From Membranihabitans marinus (lineage in GTDB: Bacteria > Bacteroidota > Bacteroidia > Chitinophagales > Saprospiraceae): a stretch of DNA of 64,000 nt. The stretch covers positions 83,259-147,258 of the forward strand of contig NZ_JAJQYA010000012.1 in NCBI RefSeq assembly GCF_021729155.1, in the 5' to 3' direction. The position numbers and the translations under genes are program-made. Position 1 is the first letter of the stretch; every line of letters starts with the position of its first letter. The notes below the pieces were generated by a model. The model was not told the DNA's origin. It did no database searches and saw nothing but the letters and a program-made list of their open reading frames with translations. This document shows, piece after piece, positions 1-8,092 of this stretch.

Positions 1-575
1 TGCAAGCTGGAGCTTCCGCTATTAGCGTGTTGACCGATACTTTGTTCTTTGGAGGTTCTTATGATGATTTGAGAACGGTGCGCAAATTTAATTTCTGTCC
101 CATATTGAGGAAGGATTTTGTGATCGACGAATACCAATTGTTGGAAGCCAAATCTATCGGGGCAGATGTGGTGTTATTGATTGCAGAAATATTGACAGCT
201 GAAGAAGTGATGTCTCTATCCAAAACAGCTCACGACTTGGGACTAGAGGTTTTGTTGGAAGTACATTCTGAAGACCAACTCGCCAAAGTAACCGATTATG
301 TAAATGTAGTTGGAGTAAATAATAGAAATCTTAAAAACTTTGAAGTTTCTATTCAAAACTCCATCGATCTGTTTGACAAAATCCCAGCGGATAAGGTTAA
401 AATATCTGAGAGTGGTATTAAAAATGCCGATGATATGATTACACTATCCCAAAAAGGATTTGACGGCTTTTTAATCGGAACACAGTTTATGAGATCGGAT
501 AATCCCGGAAAATCATGTCGATTGTTGATCGATGAATTTGAAATGAAGCGTAAACAAATTTCGATACCATCATAG
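1..575 (+). CDS. trpC: Indole-3-glycerol-phosphate synthase, 5'-truncated by window edge
   Basis: Converts CdRP (the product of TrpF) to indole-3-glycerol phosphate in tryptophan synthesis. The reading frame is open from base 3, where the codons read QAGASAISVLTD, a classic TrpC stretch, so the GTG at 27 is not the start and the gene begins upstream of the window. Visible TrpC motifs are ILRKDF with the catalytic lysine, VGVNNRNL, and SESGI near the C-terminus, which match the TIM-barrel active site. The end is normal in length. trpF follows after 34 bp, so the two are in one operon. Only the N-terminal third is missing, because of the window edge. Confidence 0.96.
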   Translation, partial: QAGASAISVLTDTLFFGGSYDDLRTVRKFNFCPILRKDFVIDEYQLLEAKSIGADVVLLIAEILTAEEVMSLSKTAHDLGLEVLLEVHSEDQLAKVTDYVNVVGVNNRNLKNFEVSIQNSIDLFDKIPADKVKISESGIKNADDMITLSQKGFDGFLIGTQFMRSDNPGKSCRLLIDEFEMKRKQISIPS

Positions 576-609
576 TACTTTCATTGTCGTAATAATCAAA
601 ACTCCTAAG

Positions 610-1218
610 ATGAAAATAAAAGTATGTGGTATGAGAGATCCCGATAATGTGCGCGCACTGGAACAGCTGCCCGTAGATTATATTGGATTTATTTTTTACC
701 CCAAATCGAAAAGAGATGTGAGTGAAAAATCCTTGCCTAATACCAAAGGGTTGCATCGGGTAGGGGTATTTGTCAATGAAGACAATAGTGAAATTTTAAA
801 ATGGGTAGAAAAGTGGGATTTAACTCATGTTCAACTTCACGGTGACGAAAGCCCCAGTCAATGTCTTGAATTGAGAAGATGTAATGTTGTGATAATGAAG
901 GCAGTATCGGTGGATGATAATTTCGATTTTGACAGTTTACTCGAATACGAATCCTCAGTGGACTATTTTGTCTTCGATACCAAGGGAGAGGAACGGGGAG
1001 GCAATGGAATAGCATTTAACTGGCAAAAGTTGGAGGAGTACAAAGGCAATATACCATTTTTCTTAAGTGGGGGAATTCACCGTGATTCAGCGGCCGCAAT
1101 TAAGGCTGTGAACCATCCACAATTGTTTGCGGTAGATATCAATAGCAGGTTTGAAAAATCTCCAGGATTAAAAAATATTGAAAGTATAAAATCATTTATA
1201 TATGAATTACAAAATTGA
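610..1218 (+). CDS. trpF: Phosphoribosylanthranilate isomerase
   Basis: Isomerises N-(5'-phosphoribosyl)anthranilate to CdRP, the step before TrpC. The protein is 202 residues, normal for TrpF, and starts [11 protein letters not shown], where Cys6 is the general base of the family. The later FVFDT segment carries the catalytic aspartate region, and FFLSGGI is the phosphate-binding loop. The 3' end overlaps trpB by 17 bp in another frame, which points to translational coupling. It lies between trpC and trpB, so its role in the tryptophan operon is secure. Confidence 0.96.
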   Translation: MKIKVCGMRDPDNVRALEQLPVDYIGFIFYPKSKRDVSEKSLPNTKGLHRVGVFVNEDNSEILKWVEKWDLTHVQLHGDESPSQCLELRRCNVVIMKAVSVDDNFDFDSLLEYESSVDYFVFDTKGEERGGNGIAFNWQKLEEYKGNIPFFLSGGIHRDSAAAIKAVNHPQLFAVDINSRFEKSPGLKNIESIKSFIYELQN

Positions 1219-2386
1219 TGAAAAGGGATTCTATGGCAAGTTTGGCGGTGCTTATATCCCAGAAATGTTGCATAGTAATGTTATGGAATTGCAGGAAAAC
1301 TACTTAGCCATAACACAAACAGAGGAGTTCCAAACAGAGTTCAGAAGTTTGTTGAAACATTATACAGGTCGTCCTTCCCCATTGTATTGGGCCAAGAGAT
1401 TGTCAGAAAAATATGGGACTAAGATATATCTTAAGCGAGAGGATTTAAATCATACGGGTGCCCATAAAATCAACAATACCATTGGTCAAATATTATTAGC
1501 TCAAAAATTGGGTAAAACCAGGATCATCGCCGAGACTGGTGCAGGCCAACACGGAGTGGCTACAGCTACGGTATGTGCTTTGATGGGATTGGAATGTATC
1601 GTATATATGGGTGAAGTGGATATCGAACGTCAAAAGCCCAATGTGTTTAGAATGAAGATGTTAGGTGCCGAAGTGCGTCCGGCAACCAGTGGAAGTAAAA
1701 CTTTAAAGGATGCTACCAATGAGGCCATCCGTGATTGGATCAACAACCCTGTCGATACATTTTATATAATTGGATCTGTAGTAGGTCCTCATCCTTATCC
1801 CGATATGGTGGCTCGTTTTCAGTCGGTGATTAGCCGTGAAATGAAGGAGCAATTACAAGAATATGAAGGTCGATCCAATCCCGATCGCATTATTGCCTGC
1901 GTAGGAGGGGGATCTAATGCTGCTGGAGCTTTTTACCATTATTTGGATGATGAAGATGTTACATTAGTAGCGGTGGAAGCAGGCGGTGAAGGTATTCATT
2001 CCGGTCGTTCTGCGGCCACATCAATTTTGGGTACTGAAGGGATTATTCATGGAAGTAAGACTTTGTTGATGCAGACCAAAGACGGTCAGATTATTGAACC
2101 TCACTCCATATCTGCAGGATTGGATTATCCAGGAATTGGTCCATTACACGCACATCTTATAACCACTGGAAGGGCGGAAGTAGTGTCTATAGAGGATGGG
2201 GAGGCCGTCAATGCCGCCATCGAACTCAGTAGACTGGAAGGGATTATCCCTGCTTTGGAATCATCTCATGCTTTGGCTGCCCTCGATTATTTGACTTTAG
2301 ATAAAGATGAATCAACCATTATATGTCTCAGTGGAAGAGGAGACAAAGATCTTCAAACTTATATGAAATACTTAAACCATGAATAA
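1202..2386 (+). CDS. trpB: Tryptophan synthase beta chain
   Basis: PLP enzyme that condenses indole with serine to give tryptophan, as the beta subunit of the alpha2-beta2 complex. The 394-residue length is standard. HTGAHKINN holds the PLP lysine (Lys89), [10 protein letters not shown] is the substrate loop, and GGGSNA (about residues 236-241) is the phosphate-binding loop. The start ATG lies inside the end of trpF and the stop overlaps the trpA start by 8 bp, so all three are translationally linked. This is the usual TrpB1 type, not the stand-alone TrpB2. Confidence 0.97.
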   Translation: MNYKIDEKGFYGKFGGAYIPEMLHSNVMELQENYLAITQTEEFQTEFRSLLKHYTGRPSPLYWAKRLSEKYGTKIYLKREDLNHTGAHKINNTIGQILLAQKLGKTRIIAETGAGQHGVATATVCALMGLECIVYMGEVDIERQKPNVFRMKMLGAEVRPATSGSKTLKDATNEAIRDWINNPVDTFYIIGSVVGPHPYPDMVARFQSVISREMKEQLQEYEGRSNPDRIIACVGGGSNAAGAFYHYLDDEDVTLVAVEAGGEGIHSGRSAATSILGTEGIIHGSKTLLMQTKDGQIIEPHSISAGLDYPGIGPLHAHLITTGRAEVVSIEDGEAVNAAIELSRLEGIIPALESSHALAALDYLTLDKDESTIICLSGRGDKDLQTYMKYLNHE

Positions 2387-3161
2387 ATTAAAGGCTGCCT
2401 TTTCGCAGGGAGATAAGAAATTATTAAACGTTTACTTTACAGCGGGTTACCCTCAATTGAAAGATACCCAAACGATAATTACCTCATTGGCTAATGCCGG
2501 TGCAGATATTATCGAAGTGGGCATGCCCTATTCAGATCCTATGGCCGATGGTCCTACGATTCAAGAAAGCAGTAAAATAGCTTTGCAGAATGGATTGACA
2601 CTGAAGATTTTATTCGAACAAGTTGCCGCAGCCCGTGCACAAACTGAAGTCCCATTAATCCTTATGGGATATCTCAATCAAATGATGCAATATGGGGAGG
2701 AGAAATTCCTAGACTCTTGTGTTCAATGTGGTATTGAGGCCTTAATCATTCCCGATTTGCCGCCTGACTTATATGGTTCGGATTACAAGGCTATGTTTGA
2801 GGAGAGAAATATTGAAATTGTGTTTTTGATTACCCCGCAGACTAGTGAAGATCGAATTCGGTATATCGACAGTCTTTCCGACGCTTTTATATATGTGGTG
2901 TCAGACTCTTCAATTACCGGAAACTCTAGAGACATTTCATCCGAACAACGGGAGTATTTTCAACGTATCGCCGATATGAACTTAAAGAATCCTTGTCTCA
3001 TAGGCTTTGGTATTTCGGATAAGAAAAGTTTTGATATGGCTTCCTCTTATTCTTCAGGAGCAATAATCGGGAGTGCATTTATCAAACATTTAACCAATGC
3101 TTCTGGCGATGAAAGTTTAGATCTTACGGTTACCCAATTTGTACATTCTATTAAAGGTTAA
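2379..3161 (+). CDS. trpA: Tryptophan synthase alpha chain
   Basis: Cleaves indole-3-glycerol phosphate to indole and glyceraldehyde 3-phosphate and passes indole through the tunnel to TrpB. The protein has 260 residues. [15 protein letters not shown] carries the two catalytic acids (Glu46 and Asp57 by count), and GFGIS plus the late IIGSAF are the phosphate-binding elements. Overlap with trpB is 8 bp and the gap to the DAHP synthase gene is 5 bp. Confidence 0.97.
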   Translation: MNKLKAAFSQGDKKLLNVYFTAGYPQLKDTQTIITSLANAGADIIEVGMPYSDPMADGPTIQESSKIALQNGLTLKILFEQVAAARAQTEVPLILMGYLNQMMQYGEEKFLDSCVQCGIEALIIPDLPPDLYGSDYKAMFEERNIEIVFLITPQTSEDRIRYIDSLSDAFIYVVSDSSITGNSRDISSEQREYFQRIADMNLKNPCLIGFGISDKKSFDMASSYSSGAIIGSAFIKHLTNASGDESLDLTVTQFVHSIKG

Positions 3162-3166
3162 TAATT

Positions 3167-4186
3167 ATGATTATTCGATTAGCATCAAATTATACACTTT
3201 CAGAAGATTCAGCTATTGCAACTCTGCTCAATAAAAATGGTATCGGTTTTTCAGAAGTAGTTACCCAATATGGTCATTATTTAGTAGCGCCTTTAAAAGG
3301 TGATATGGATATTAGGCTAATCGGACACTTAACAGAGGTGGATGATGTGTACAGGGTCAGCGATGCTTATAAATTGGTGTCGCGGAAATGGAAATTGAAG
3401 AATACTTCCATAGATTTGGGAGACAATATTGTGATTGGTGATGGTTCTTTAAGTATTATGGCTGGTCCATGTTCTATTGAGTCAGAAGCTCAGATCGAAT
3501 CCACGGTAAAGCATTTGTTGGATCGTGGCATATCGATAATGAGAGGGGGAGTATACAAACCCAGATCTTCTCCATATTCATTTCGAGGATTGGGAATGGA
3601 AGGATTGAAACTATTTTACAAACATTGTCAAGACAACGGGATTAAAGTAATTACTGAAGTGATGATGGTGGAGCAAATAGAGGAAATGCATGATTATGTA
3701 GATATATTTCAAGTGGGAGCTCGCAATTCTCAGAATTTCAATTTGTTGGATGCGTTGGGTAAAATCGACAAGGCAGTGATGATCAAGCGGGGAATCAGTG
3801 GAACCATTGAAGAATTGCTTCAATCGGCTGAATATGTTTTTTCCAACGGCAACGAAAAGATTTTACTGTGTGAGCGAGGTATTCGATCATATGAAAAGGC
3901 GTATAGAAATACCATGGATGTCAACGCTATTGCGGTATTAAAAGATCGATCCCATTTGCCTGTAATTGCCGATCCTTCACATGGTGTAGGTGTTCGCAAG
4001 TATGTAGATAAGATAGCCATGGCTTCTGTGATGGCTGGGGCCGATGGAGTGATTTTAGAGGTTCATGAAGTGCCGCAAAAAGCATTTTCTGATGGAGCAC
4101 AGACCTTGAGTTATGGTCAAGCATCGGTTTTATATGAAAAATTAAGGCAATTGGATCAATTGAAATCGCAATTTGCAACGTTGTAA
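3167..4186 (+). CDS. aroF: 3-deoxy-7-phosphoheptulonate (DAHP) synthase, type I-beta with ferredoxin-like regulatory domain
   Basis: Condenses PEP and erythrose 4-phosphate, the first step of the shikimate pathway. Residues 1 to about 70 look like the N-terminal ferredoxin-like domain known from the Thermotoga enzyme, where it mediates feedback inhibition. The barrel starts at IMAGPCSIES, with the metal-ligand Cys102. Other active-site segments are GGVYKPRSSPYSF, QVGARN, IKRGISGT, ADPSHGVG and the late AFSDGAQ. It follows trpA by 5 bp, so it is probably made with the tryptophan enzymes. No chorismate mutase domain is present. Which amino acid inhibits it cannot be read from sequence. Confidence 0.93.
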   Translation: MIIRLASNYTLSEDSAIATLLNKNGIGFSEVVTQYGHYLVAPLKGDMDIRLIGHLTEVDDVYRVSDAYKLVSRKWKLKNTSIDLGDNIVIGDGSLSIMAGPCSIESEAQIESTVKHLLDRGISIMRGGVYKPRSSPYSFRGLGMEGLKLFYKHCQDNGIKVITEVMMVEQIEEMHDYVDIFQVGARNSQNFNLLDALGKIDKAVMIKRGISGTIEELLQSAEYVFSNGNEKILLCERGIRSYEKAYRNTMDVNAIAVLKDRSHLPVIADPSHGVGVRKYVDKIAMASVMAGADGVILEVHEVPQKAFSDGAQTLSYGQASVLYEKLRQLDQLKSQFATL

Positions 4187-4306
4187 ATTAGGAGCGGGAA
4201 AATTGGATTTGCAGCGATTGAGATTTGTCGTGTTTTCTCTGGTATTGCTGTGATTATGAGGTGAATATATTTGTGGTTTTTAACTGGAATTGCTTAATTT
4301 GCGTTT

Positions 4307-5398
4307 ATGAATAGGATTTTATTTTTTCTTATGATGTGTTGGCTTTGTGGAACGGTCAGTGTTGAAGGCCAACAAATATATAGCAATGACTTTTTAAATA
4401 TCGGGGTAGGAGCGCGATCCTTAGGTATGGGAAAAGCCGTGATTGCTAGTGAAAATTCTATTCAGGCAGCTTATTGGAATCCCTCTAATTTTACGACACA
4501 AGGTGGTCCTATTCAGCTAAGTGCCATGCATGCAGTATGGTTTTCTGGGGTAGTGAATTACGATTATTTGGGCATGGGTTTTAAAATGGGCAATGATGGC
4601 AAGTCATACGGTGGGTTTTCACTGATTAGAATGGGAGTAGATGATATCCCCAATACCTTGCAGCTCTACGATGCCGATGGGCGAATCAATTATTCCAATA
4701 TACGTTCTTTTTCCGTGGCCGATTACGCAGGTTTGATTACCTATAGCCGACAATTGGGGGATAGTCCATGGCGAGTGGGAGGAAATGTAAAAATCATCAG
4801 AAGGGTCTTGGGTAGTTTTGCAAAAGCTTGGGGAGGTGGCCTTGATATTGCGGCAACCTATAGTGGTGAAAGTTTTAAATTTGGTGCAGTATTGCGAGAT
4901 ATATCTACTACGGTCAATGCGTGGTCCTATGAATTTTCTGAGAGTGATTTAGCTATTTTACAACAGTTGGGCAACACCATTCCCAAGTCGGCACAAGAAG
5001 TGATTCGACCGAGTGCTTCAGTTGGTATTGCCAAGGTTTTGAAATGGAATGACGATATGAATATTACTCTTGCCCTAGATGCCGACATGACTTTTGATGG
5101 CCAGAGGAATACCTTGATTCAGTCCAAAACCGTGAGTGTGGAACCTCACTTTGGATTGGAACTCAATTCGAGAGATGTTCTTTATCTCCGTGCTGGGATT
5201 TCATCCATACAAAAACGAAGAAAGATCAATAATCCCGATGCCAATGAATATTTTATTCAACCCAATATGGGTATAGGTTTGAGATTGGGATTAATAAATA
5301 TCAATTATGCCTTGGCCTTCCTGAATGAAGACGATGCCAAGAGTTCTCTTTCTCATGTATTTTCAGCCATTTATACCCTTAAGGCAAGGCCAGAGTAA
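4307..5398 (+). CDS. PorV/PorQ family outer-membrane protein
   Basis: A 363-residue protein with a signal peptide (hydrophobic residues 4-20, cleavage likely before QQIYSND). The start of the mature protein, FLNIGVGARSLGMGKA followed by AAYWNPSN, is the hallmark of PorV/PorQ beta-barrels related to FadL, which serve type IX secretion and cell-surface attachment in Bacteroidota. The rest alternates short polar and aromatic strands, as expected of a barrel. It lies 120 bp after the trp operon in the same direction, with no clear terminator between. Whether it is PorV, PorQ or a paralogue is not decided. A weak promoter-like TAATTTG lies only a few bases before the ATG. Confidence 0.8.
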   Translation: MNRILFFLMMCWLCGTVSVEGQQIYSNDFLNIGVGARSLGMGKAVIASENSIQAAYWNPSNFTTQGGPIQLSAMHAVWFSGVVNYDYLGMGFKMGNDGKSYGGFSLIRMGVDDIPNTLQLYDADGRINYSNIRSFSVADYAGLITYSRQLGDSPWRVGGNVKIIRRVLGSFAKAWGGGLDIAATYSGESFKFGAVLRDISTTVNAWSYEFSESDLAILQQLGNTIPKSAQEVIRPSASVGIAKVLKWNDDMNITLALDADMTFDGQRNTLIQSKTVSVEPHFGLELNSRDVLYLRAGISSIQKRRKINNPDANEYFIQPNMGIGLRLGLININYALAFLNEDDAKSSLSHVFSAIYTLKARPE

Positions 5399-5502
5399 CG
5401 ATTGTATTTCAAAGGATAATTCACCGTCTTATATAGTGTGTGGTGCAGTGGTTTTGCTCGGGCAATACTTGTCCATTTGATAGAATAAATCACCATTGAA
5501 CT

Positions 5503-5545
5503 TCTCCTCAATTGGAGGATTGGCTGACTTGTCAGACGGGGTGGT
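5503..5545 (+). repeat. Family C double hairpin, copy 1
   Basis: Two adjacent perfect stems: TCCTC/GAGGA (5505-5519) and CTGAC/GTCAG (5524-5535), followed by the linker ACGGGGTGG. Copy 2 (5593-5631) and the copy near 63.86 kb carry the same GGGGTGG linker on the other strand with the first stem replaced by CCCCTCC/GGAGGGG. Confidence 0.75.
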
Positions 5546-5592
5546 TCGATTGAAAAAAGGTAAATTTATATATTTCCTACAGAATTTCCATA

Positions 5593-5631
5593 CCACCCCG
5601 TCAGTAAACTGACACCCCTCCAAAGGAGGGG
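5593..5631 (-). repeat. Family C double hairpin, copy 2
   Basis: Read on the minus strand: CCCCTCC/GGAGGGG stem (plus-strand arms 5615-5621 and 5625-5631), then a GTCAG/CTGAC stem (5600-5613), then CGGGGTGG. The surrounding 85 bp, from TCCTACAGAATTTCC to GATGACTGAGC, recurs almost unchanged at 63829-63914. Confidence 0.75.
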
Positions 5632-5640
5632 AATTGTCTA

Positions 5641-5750
5641 GGATGACTGAGCGAAGTTGCTCTTTAGAGCAACCATTGATCCTAAATGGATCAATGGCGA
5701 GGGAACCACGACCACCGTGTCGTGGTTGGGTGGGCCACTGGCTCCGGCGT
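5641..5750 (+). repeat. Family A three-hairpin cassette, unit A1
   Basis: Reads GATGACTGAGCGAA, hairpin a (GTTGCTC-TTTA-GAGCAAC, 5656-5673), hairpin b (CCATTGATCC-TAAAT-GGATCAATGG, 5673-5697), linker CGAGGGAACC, hairpin c (CCACGAC-CACCGT-GTCGTGG, 5706-5725), and the tail CTCCGGCGTGATTGCACCG. All three stems are perfect. This is the reference layout against which the other units are compared. Confidence 0.85.
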
Positions 5751-6014
5751 GATTGCACCGTATATCGTAAGAATTACATTTTAATTTATTATATCGTCCT
5801 TTCAGGACTTCTTAATTGGTTAAACTATCTTTCATAGGGTTTCACCCTACGCTGACATATTTCGTCCTTTCAGGACTTTTTTATCAAGCTGGTTCCGGCG
5901 TGATTGCCCCGTAAATCTTCAGGAATTTAACCACGACCACCGTGTCGTGGGTGGGTAGGCCACTGTGCTCCGGCGTGATTGCACCGTATTTCGATAGGTT
6001 TTTAGCCACTGGCT
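5742..6014 (+). repeat. Long direct repeat R1, copy 1 (273 bp)
   Basis: Identical by eye to 6321-6593 (offset 579), and its first 186 bp recur at 7606-7791. It holds the family A tail, two family B hairpins GTCCT-TTC-AGGAC (5796-5808 and 5864-5876), one TAGGGT-TTC-ACCCTA hairpin (5835-5849), and a CACGAC/GTCGTG hairpin c. Identity over 273 bp suggests recent duplication. Confidence 0.9.
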
Positions 6015-6031
6015 CCGTCGTGATTGCCCCC

Positions 6032-6162
6032 TTAATCCTATGGAAAATTCCACAGTACGCAAGGCGTGACTGCAATTTACATCGGAAGTCAATTTAATTT
6101 GCCATTGTGTTTTTATCCACCCCCGCCTTTCAGGCACCCCCGCCAGCGGGGGATATTTTCGA
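6032..6162 (+). repeat. Long direct repeat R2, copy 1 (131 bp)
   Basis: Identical by eye to 7203-7333 (offset 1171), with a diverged, shortened third copy at 7816-7925. Contains a family C hairpin pair around 6116-6153 with stems GCCT/AGGC and CCCCC/GGGGG, so it shows family C with a third set of stem sequences. Confidence 0.88.
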
Positions 6163-6332
6163 GAACGACCAAATGAAGTTGCTCTATAGAGCAACCCGAT
6201 GGACTAAATCTAACTGAGTAGGGTCCACAGGACCATTGGTAGTCAATCTACCAATGACGAAGGCACCAAAGCCACTGGCTTTGGGTGGGTAAGCCAGATG
6301 AGGGAACCGGAGCCACTGTGCTCCGGCGTGAT
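6163..6332 (+). repeat. Family A cassette, expanded unit A2
   Basis: Hairpin a is GTTGCTC-TATA-GAGCAAC (6178-6195). The middle is longer than in A1 and carries extra stems: GGTCC-ACA-GGACC, ATTGGTAG-TCAAT-CTACCAAT and CAAAGCC-ACT-GGCTTTG. Linker GATGAGGGAACC is followed by hairpin c CCGGAGC-CACTGT-GCTCCGG (6307-6326) and the GCGTGA tail. The GATGGAC arm near 6197 has lost its partner, so one stem is broken here. Confidence 0.8.
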
Positions 6333-6593
6333 TGCACCGTATATCGTAAGAATTACATTTTAATTTATTATATCGTCCTTTCAGGACTTCTTAATTGGTT
6401 AAACTATCTTTCATAGGGTTTCACCCTACGCTGACATATTTCGTCCTTTCAGGACTTTTTTATCAAGCTGGTTCCGGCGTGATTGCCCCGTAAATCTTCA
6501 GGAATTTAACCACGACCACCGTGTCGTGGGTGGGTAGGCCACTGTGCTCCGGCGTGATTGCACCGTATTTCGATAGGTTTTTAGCCACTGGCT
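6321..6593 (+). repeat. Long direct repeat R1, copy 2
   Basis: Second copy of the 273 bp block at 5742-6014. After GCCACTGGCT the two diverge abruptly (CCGTCG in copy 1, TTGGGC in copy 2), marking the recombination or duplication edge. Confidence 0.9.
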
Positions 6594-6626
6594 TTGGGCA
6601 AACCAATCTAATATATCAATAAAAAA

Positions 6627-6707
6627 GTCCTGAAAGGACGTAGTCTGATAGCATAGGGTGAAACCCTATGAAAAGGATGCCTTCCTAGAAAAAAGTCCTG
6701 AAGGGAC
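6627..6707 (+). repeat. Family B hairpin set, forward orientation
   Basis: GTCCT-GAA-AGGAC (6627-6639), linker GTAGTCTGATAG, CATAGGGT-GAA-ACCCTATG (6652-6670), and GTCCT-GAA-GGGAC (6695-6707). It is the reverse orientation of the B hairpins inside repeat R1. The GAA loop is constant. Confidence 0.8.
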
Positions 6708-6801
6708 GAGGGAATTCATTTCTATCGACAGTAAACAACATTTTTCTATCAAATTCAATGATTGAGGTGAATTGAATGACAACATAAATGGTGATGCTCA
6801 T

Positions 6802-6978
6802 GGATTTGTCACACTTTTTGCCCAATCTATCCTATTATAATCATTGCAGGGAATGAAAAGATACGATCTATTCGTGTCAGAAAATTGACAATGCAAAAAG
6901 TCCGCCAAATCAACATTGTTTGATGCCAATACCGTGGTTTTTCAAACCACGGCTATGACATATCATCCCTTCAGGATG
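6802..6978 (-). repeat. Element D, copy 1 (inverted arms with 71-nt spacer) joined to a family B hairpin
   Basis: Arms are 6802-6821 (GGATTTGTCACACTTTTTGC) and 6893-6911 (GCAAAAAGTCCGCCAAATC), an imperfect inverted repeat around a 71-nt AT-rich spacer. Beyond the second arm comes AACATTGTTTGATGCCAATA, then a CCGTGGTTT/AAACCACGG hairpin and a CATCC/GGATG hairpin. The same order, on the other strand, occurs at 25106-25277 and 25671-25843. Confidence 0.8.
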
Positions 6979-7062
6979 ACCGAATGCAGTTGCTCTTTAG
7001 GGCAACCAAATGTCCTTAATGGACATTTGATGAGGGAACCGGAGCCACTGGCTCCGGCGTGA
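6979..7062 (+). repeat. Family A cassette, unit A3
   Basis: ACCGAATGCA, hairpin a GTTGCTC-TTTA-GGGCAAC (6989-7006, one G-T wobble), hairpin b AAATGTCC-TTAAT-GGACATTT (7008-7028), linker GATGAGGGAACC, hairpin c CCGGAGC-CACT-GGCTCCGG (7039-7057), tail CGTGA. Hairpin b has a stem unrelated to that in A1. Confidence 0.82.
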
Positions 7063-7202
7063 CAATAATGTAGTTCGATAGGTATTTAGACACTGCGCTC
7101 CAGCGTGATTAAACTGTATATCGATAGCGAATTTAGCCACTGGCTCCGGCGTGATAGCCCCGTAAATCTTCAGGAATTCTGCGCTCCGGCGTGATTGCAC
7201 CT

Positions 7203-7333
7203 TTAATCCTATGGAAAATTCCACAGTACGCAAGGCGTGACTGCAATTTACATCGGAAGTCAATTTAATTTGCCATTGTGTTTTTATCCACCCCCGCCTT
7301 TCAGGCACCCCCGCCAGCGGGGGATATTTTCGA
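7203..7333 (+). repeat. Long direct repeat R2, copy 2
   Basis: Matches 6032-6162 without a visible difference. It is followed directly by cassette A4, whereas copy 1 is followed by A2, so the cassettes have been exchanged or the block has been copied independently. Confidence 0.88.
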
Positions 7334-7450
7334 AGATGACCGAGCGAAGTTGCTCTTTAGAGCAACCATTGATCCTAAATGGATCAATGGCGAGGGAACC
7401 ACGACCACCGTGTCGTGGGTGGGTAGGCCACTGTGCTCCGGCGTGATTGC
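7334..7450 (+). repeat. Family A cassette, unit A4
   Basis: Same stems as A1: hairpin a at 7349-7366, hairpin b at 7366-7390, hairpin c at 7399-7418. It differs from A1 in the sequence after hairpin c (GTGGGTAGGCCACTGTGCTCCGG), which is the form seen in repeat R1. Confidence 0.82.
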
Positions 7451-7525
7451 AACATAATTCGATAGGTTTTTGGCCACTGGCTCCGGCGTGATTAAACTGT
7501 ATATCGATAGCGAATTTCATGGAAT

Positions 7526-7605
7526 CTAGTCGCAGCGCAGTGGCTGCGACTTATCTCGCCAGAGCCCGATTTACGGGCTCTGGTGCTTTGCACTTTGCTC
7601 GTTCA
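7526..7605 (-). repeat. Family A hairpins in opposite orientation, unit A5 (partial)
   Basis: GTCGCAGC-GCAGTG-GCTGCGAC (hairpin c type), CCAGAGCCCG-ATTTA-CGGGCTCTGG (hairpin b type, 7559-7583), and GTGC-TTT-GCAC (hairpin a type). The loop reads ATTTA rather than TAAAT, so this unit is on the minus strand inside a mainly plus-strand cluster. All three stems are unique in the window. Confidence 0.75.
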
Positions 7606-7791
7606 CTCCGGCGTGATTGCACCGTATATCGTAAGAATTACATTTTAATTTATTATATCGTCCTTTCAGGACTTCTTAATTGGTTAAACTATCTTTCATA
7701 GGGTTTCACCCTACGCTGACATATTTCGTCCTTTCAGGACTTTTTTATCAAGCTGGTTCCGGCGTGATTGCCCCGTAAATCTTCAGGAATT
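7606..7791 (+). repeat. Long direct repeat R1, copy 3 (186 bp)
   Basis: Matches the first 186 bp of the R1 block (5742 and 6321). It stops at CAGGAATT, after which copies 1 and 2 continue into hairpin c while this copy runs into TCTGCGCACCGGCG. Confidence 0.88.
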
Positions 7792-7815
7792 CTGCGCACC
7801 GGCGTGATTGCACCC

Positions 7816-7925
7816 TTAATCCTATGGAAAATTCCACAGTACCAAGGCGTGATAGCAGTTTACATCGGCAGTCAATTTAATTTACCATTGTGTTTTTATC
7901 CACCGCCGCCAGCGAGGGATAGTAT
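7816..7925 (+). repeat. Diverged copy 3 of repeat R2
   Basis: Similar to 6032-6162 but with point changes and a deletion that removes part of the family C hairpins. It gives an older relative of the two identical copies. Confidence 0.7.
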
Positions 7926-8092
7926 CTAGTACGACCGAATACATTATATGGCCGAATATAACTGAATGAAGTCACATAGGATTTAGGCACCAATGCCACT
8001 GCGCCTCGGTGGGTGAGCTTATCAATTATAAATGTAATTCGCATTATACCTTATCTTAGATATCGAAATGAATTCTTACAATCCACTGACCC

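Larger units (their letters stand above)
5399..8092. repeat. Intergenic repeat cluster I (mosaic of hairpin cassettes)
   Basis: About 2.7 kb between the ends of two convergent genes with no credible coding sequence. Open frames here are made of repeat sequence and carry no domain pattern. The cluster is a mosaic of several short hairpin cassettes (families A, B and C), one copy of the inverted-arm element D, and long direct repeats of 273, 186 and 131 bp. Family A units run mainly in the plus direction. The individual parts are listed separately. Confidence 0.9.

Noticed and set aside
6802..6911. Insertion sequence ends
   Set aside because: The inverted arms look like terminal repeats, but the conserved region continues beyond them on both sides and only about 70 nt lie between, so a simple transposon boundary is not supported.
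5429..7701. Several open frames of 60-110 codons in cluster I on both strands
   Set aside because: They are formed by repeat copies, repeat the same peptide fragments in different frames, and lack any domain pattern.
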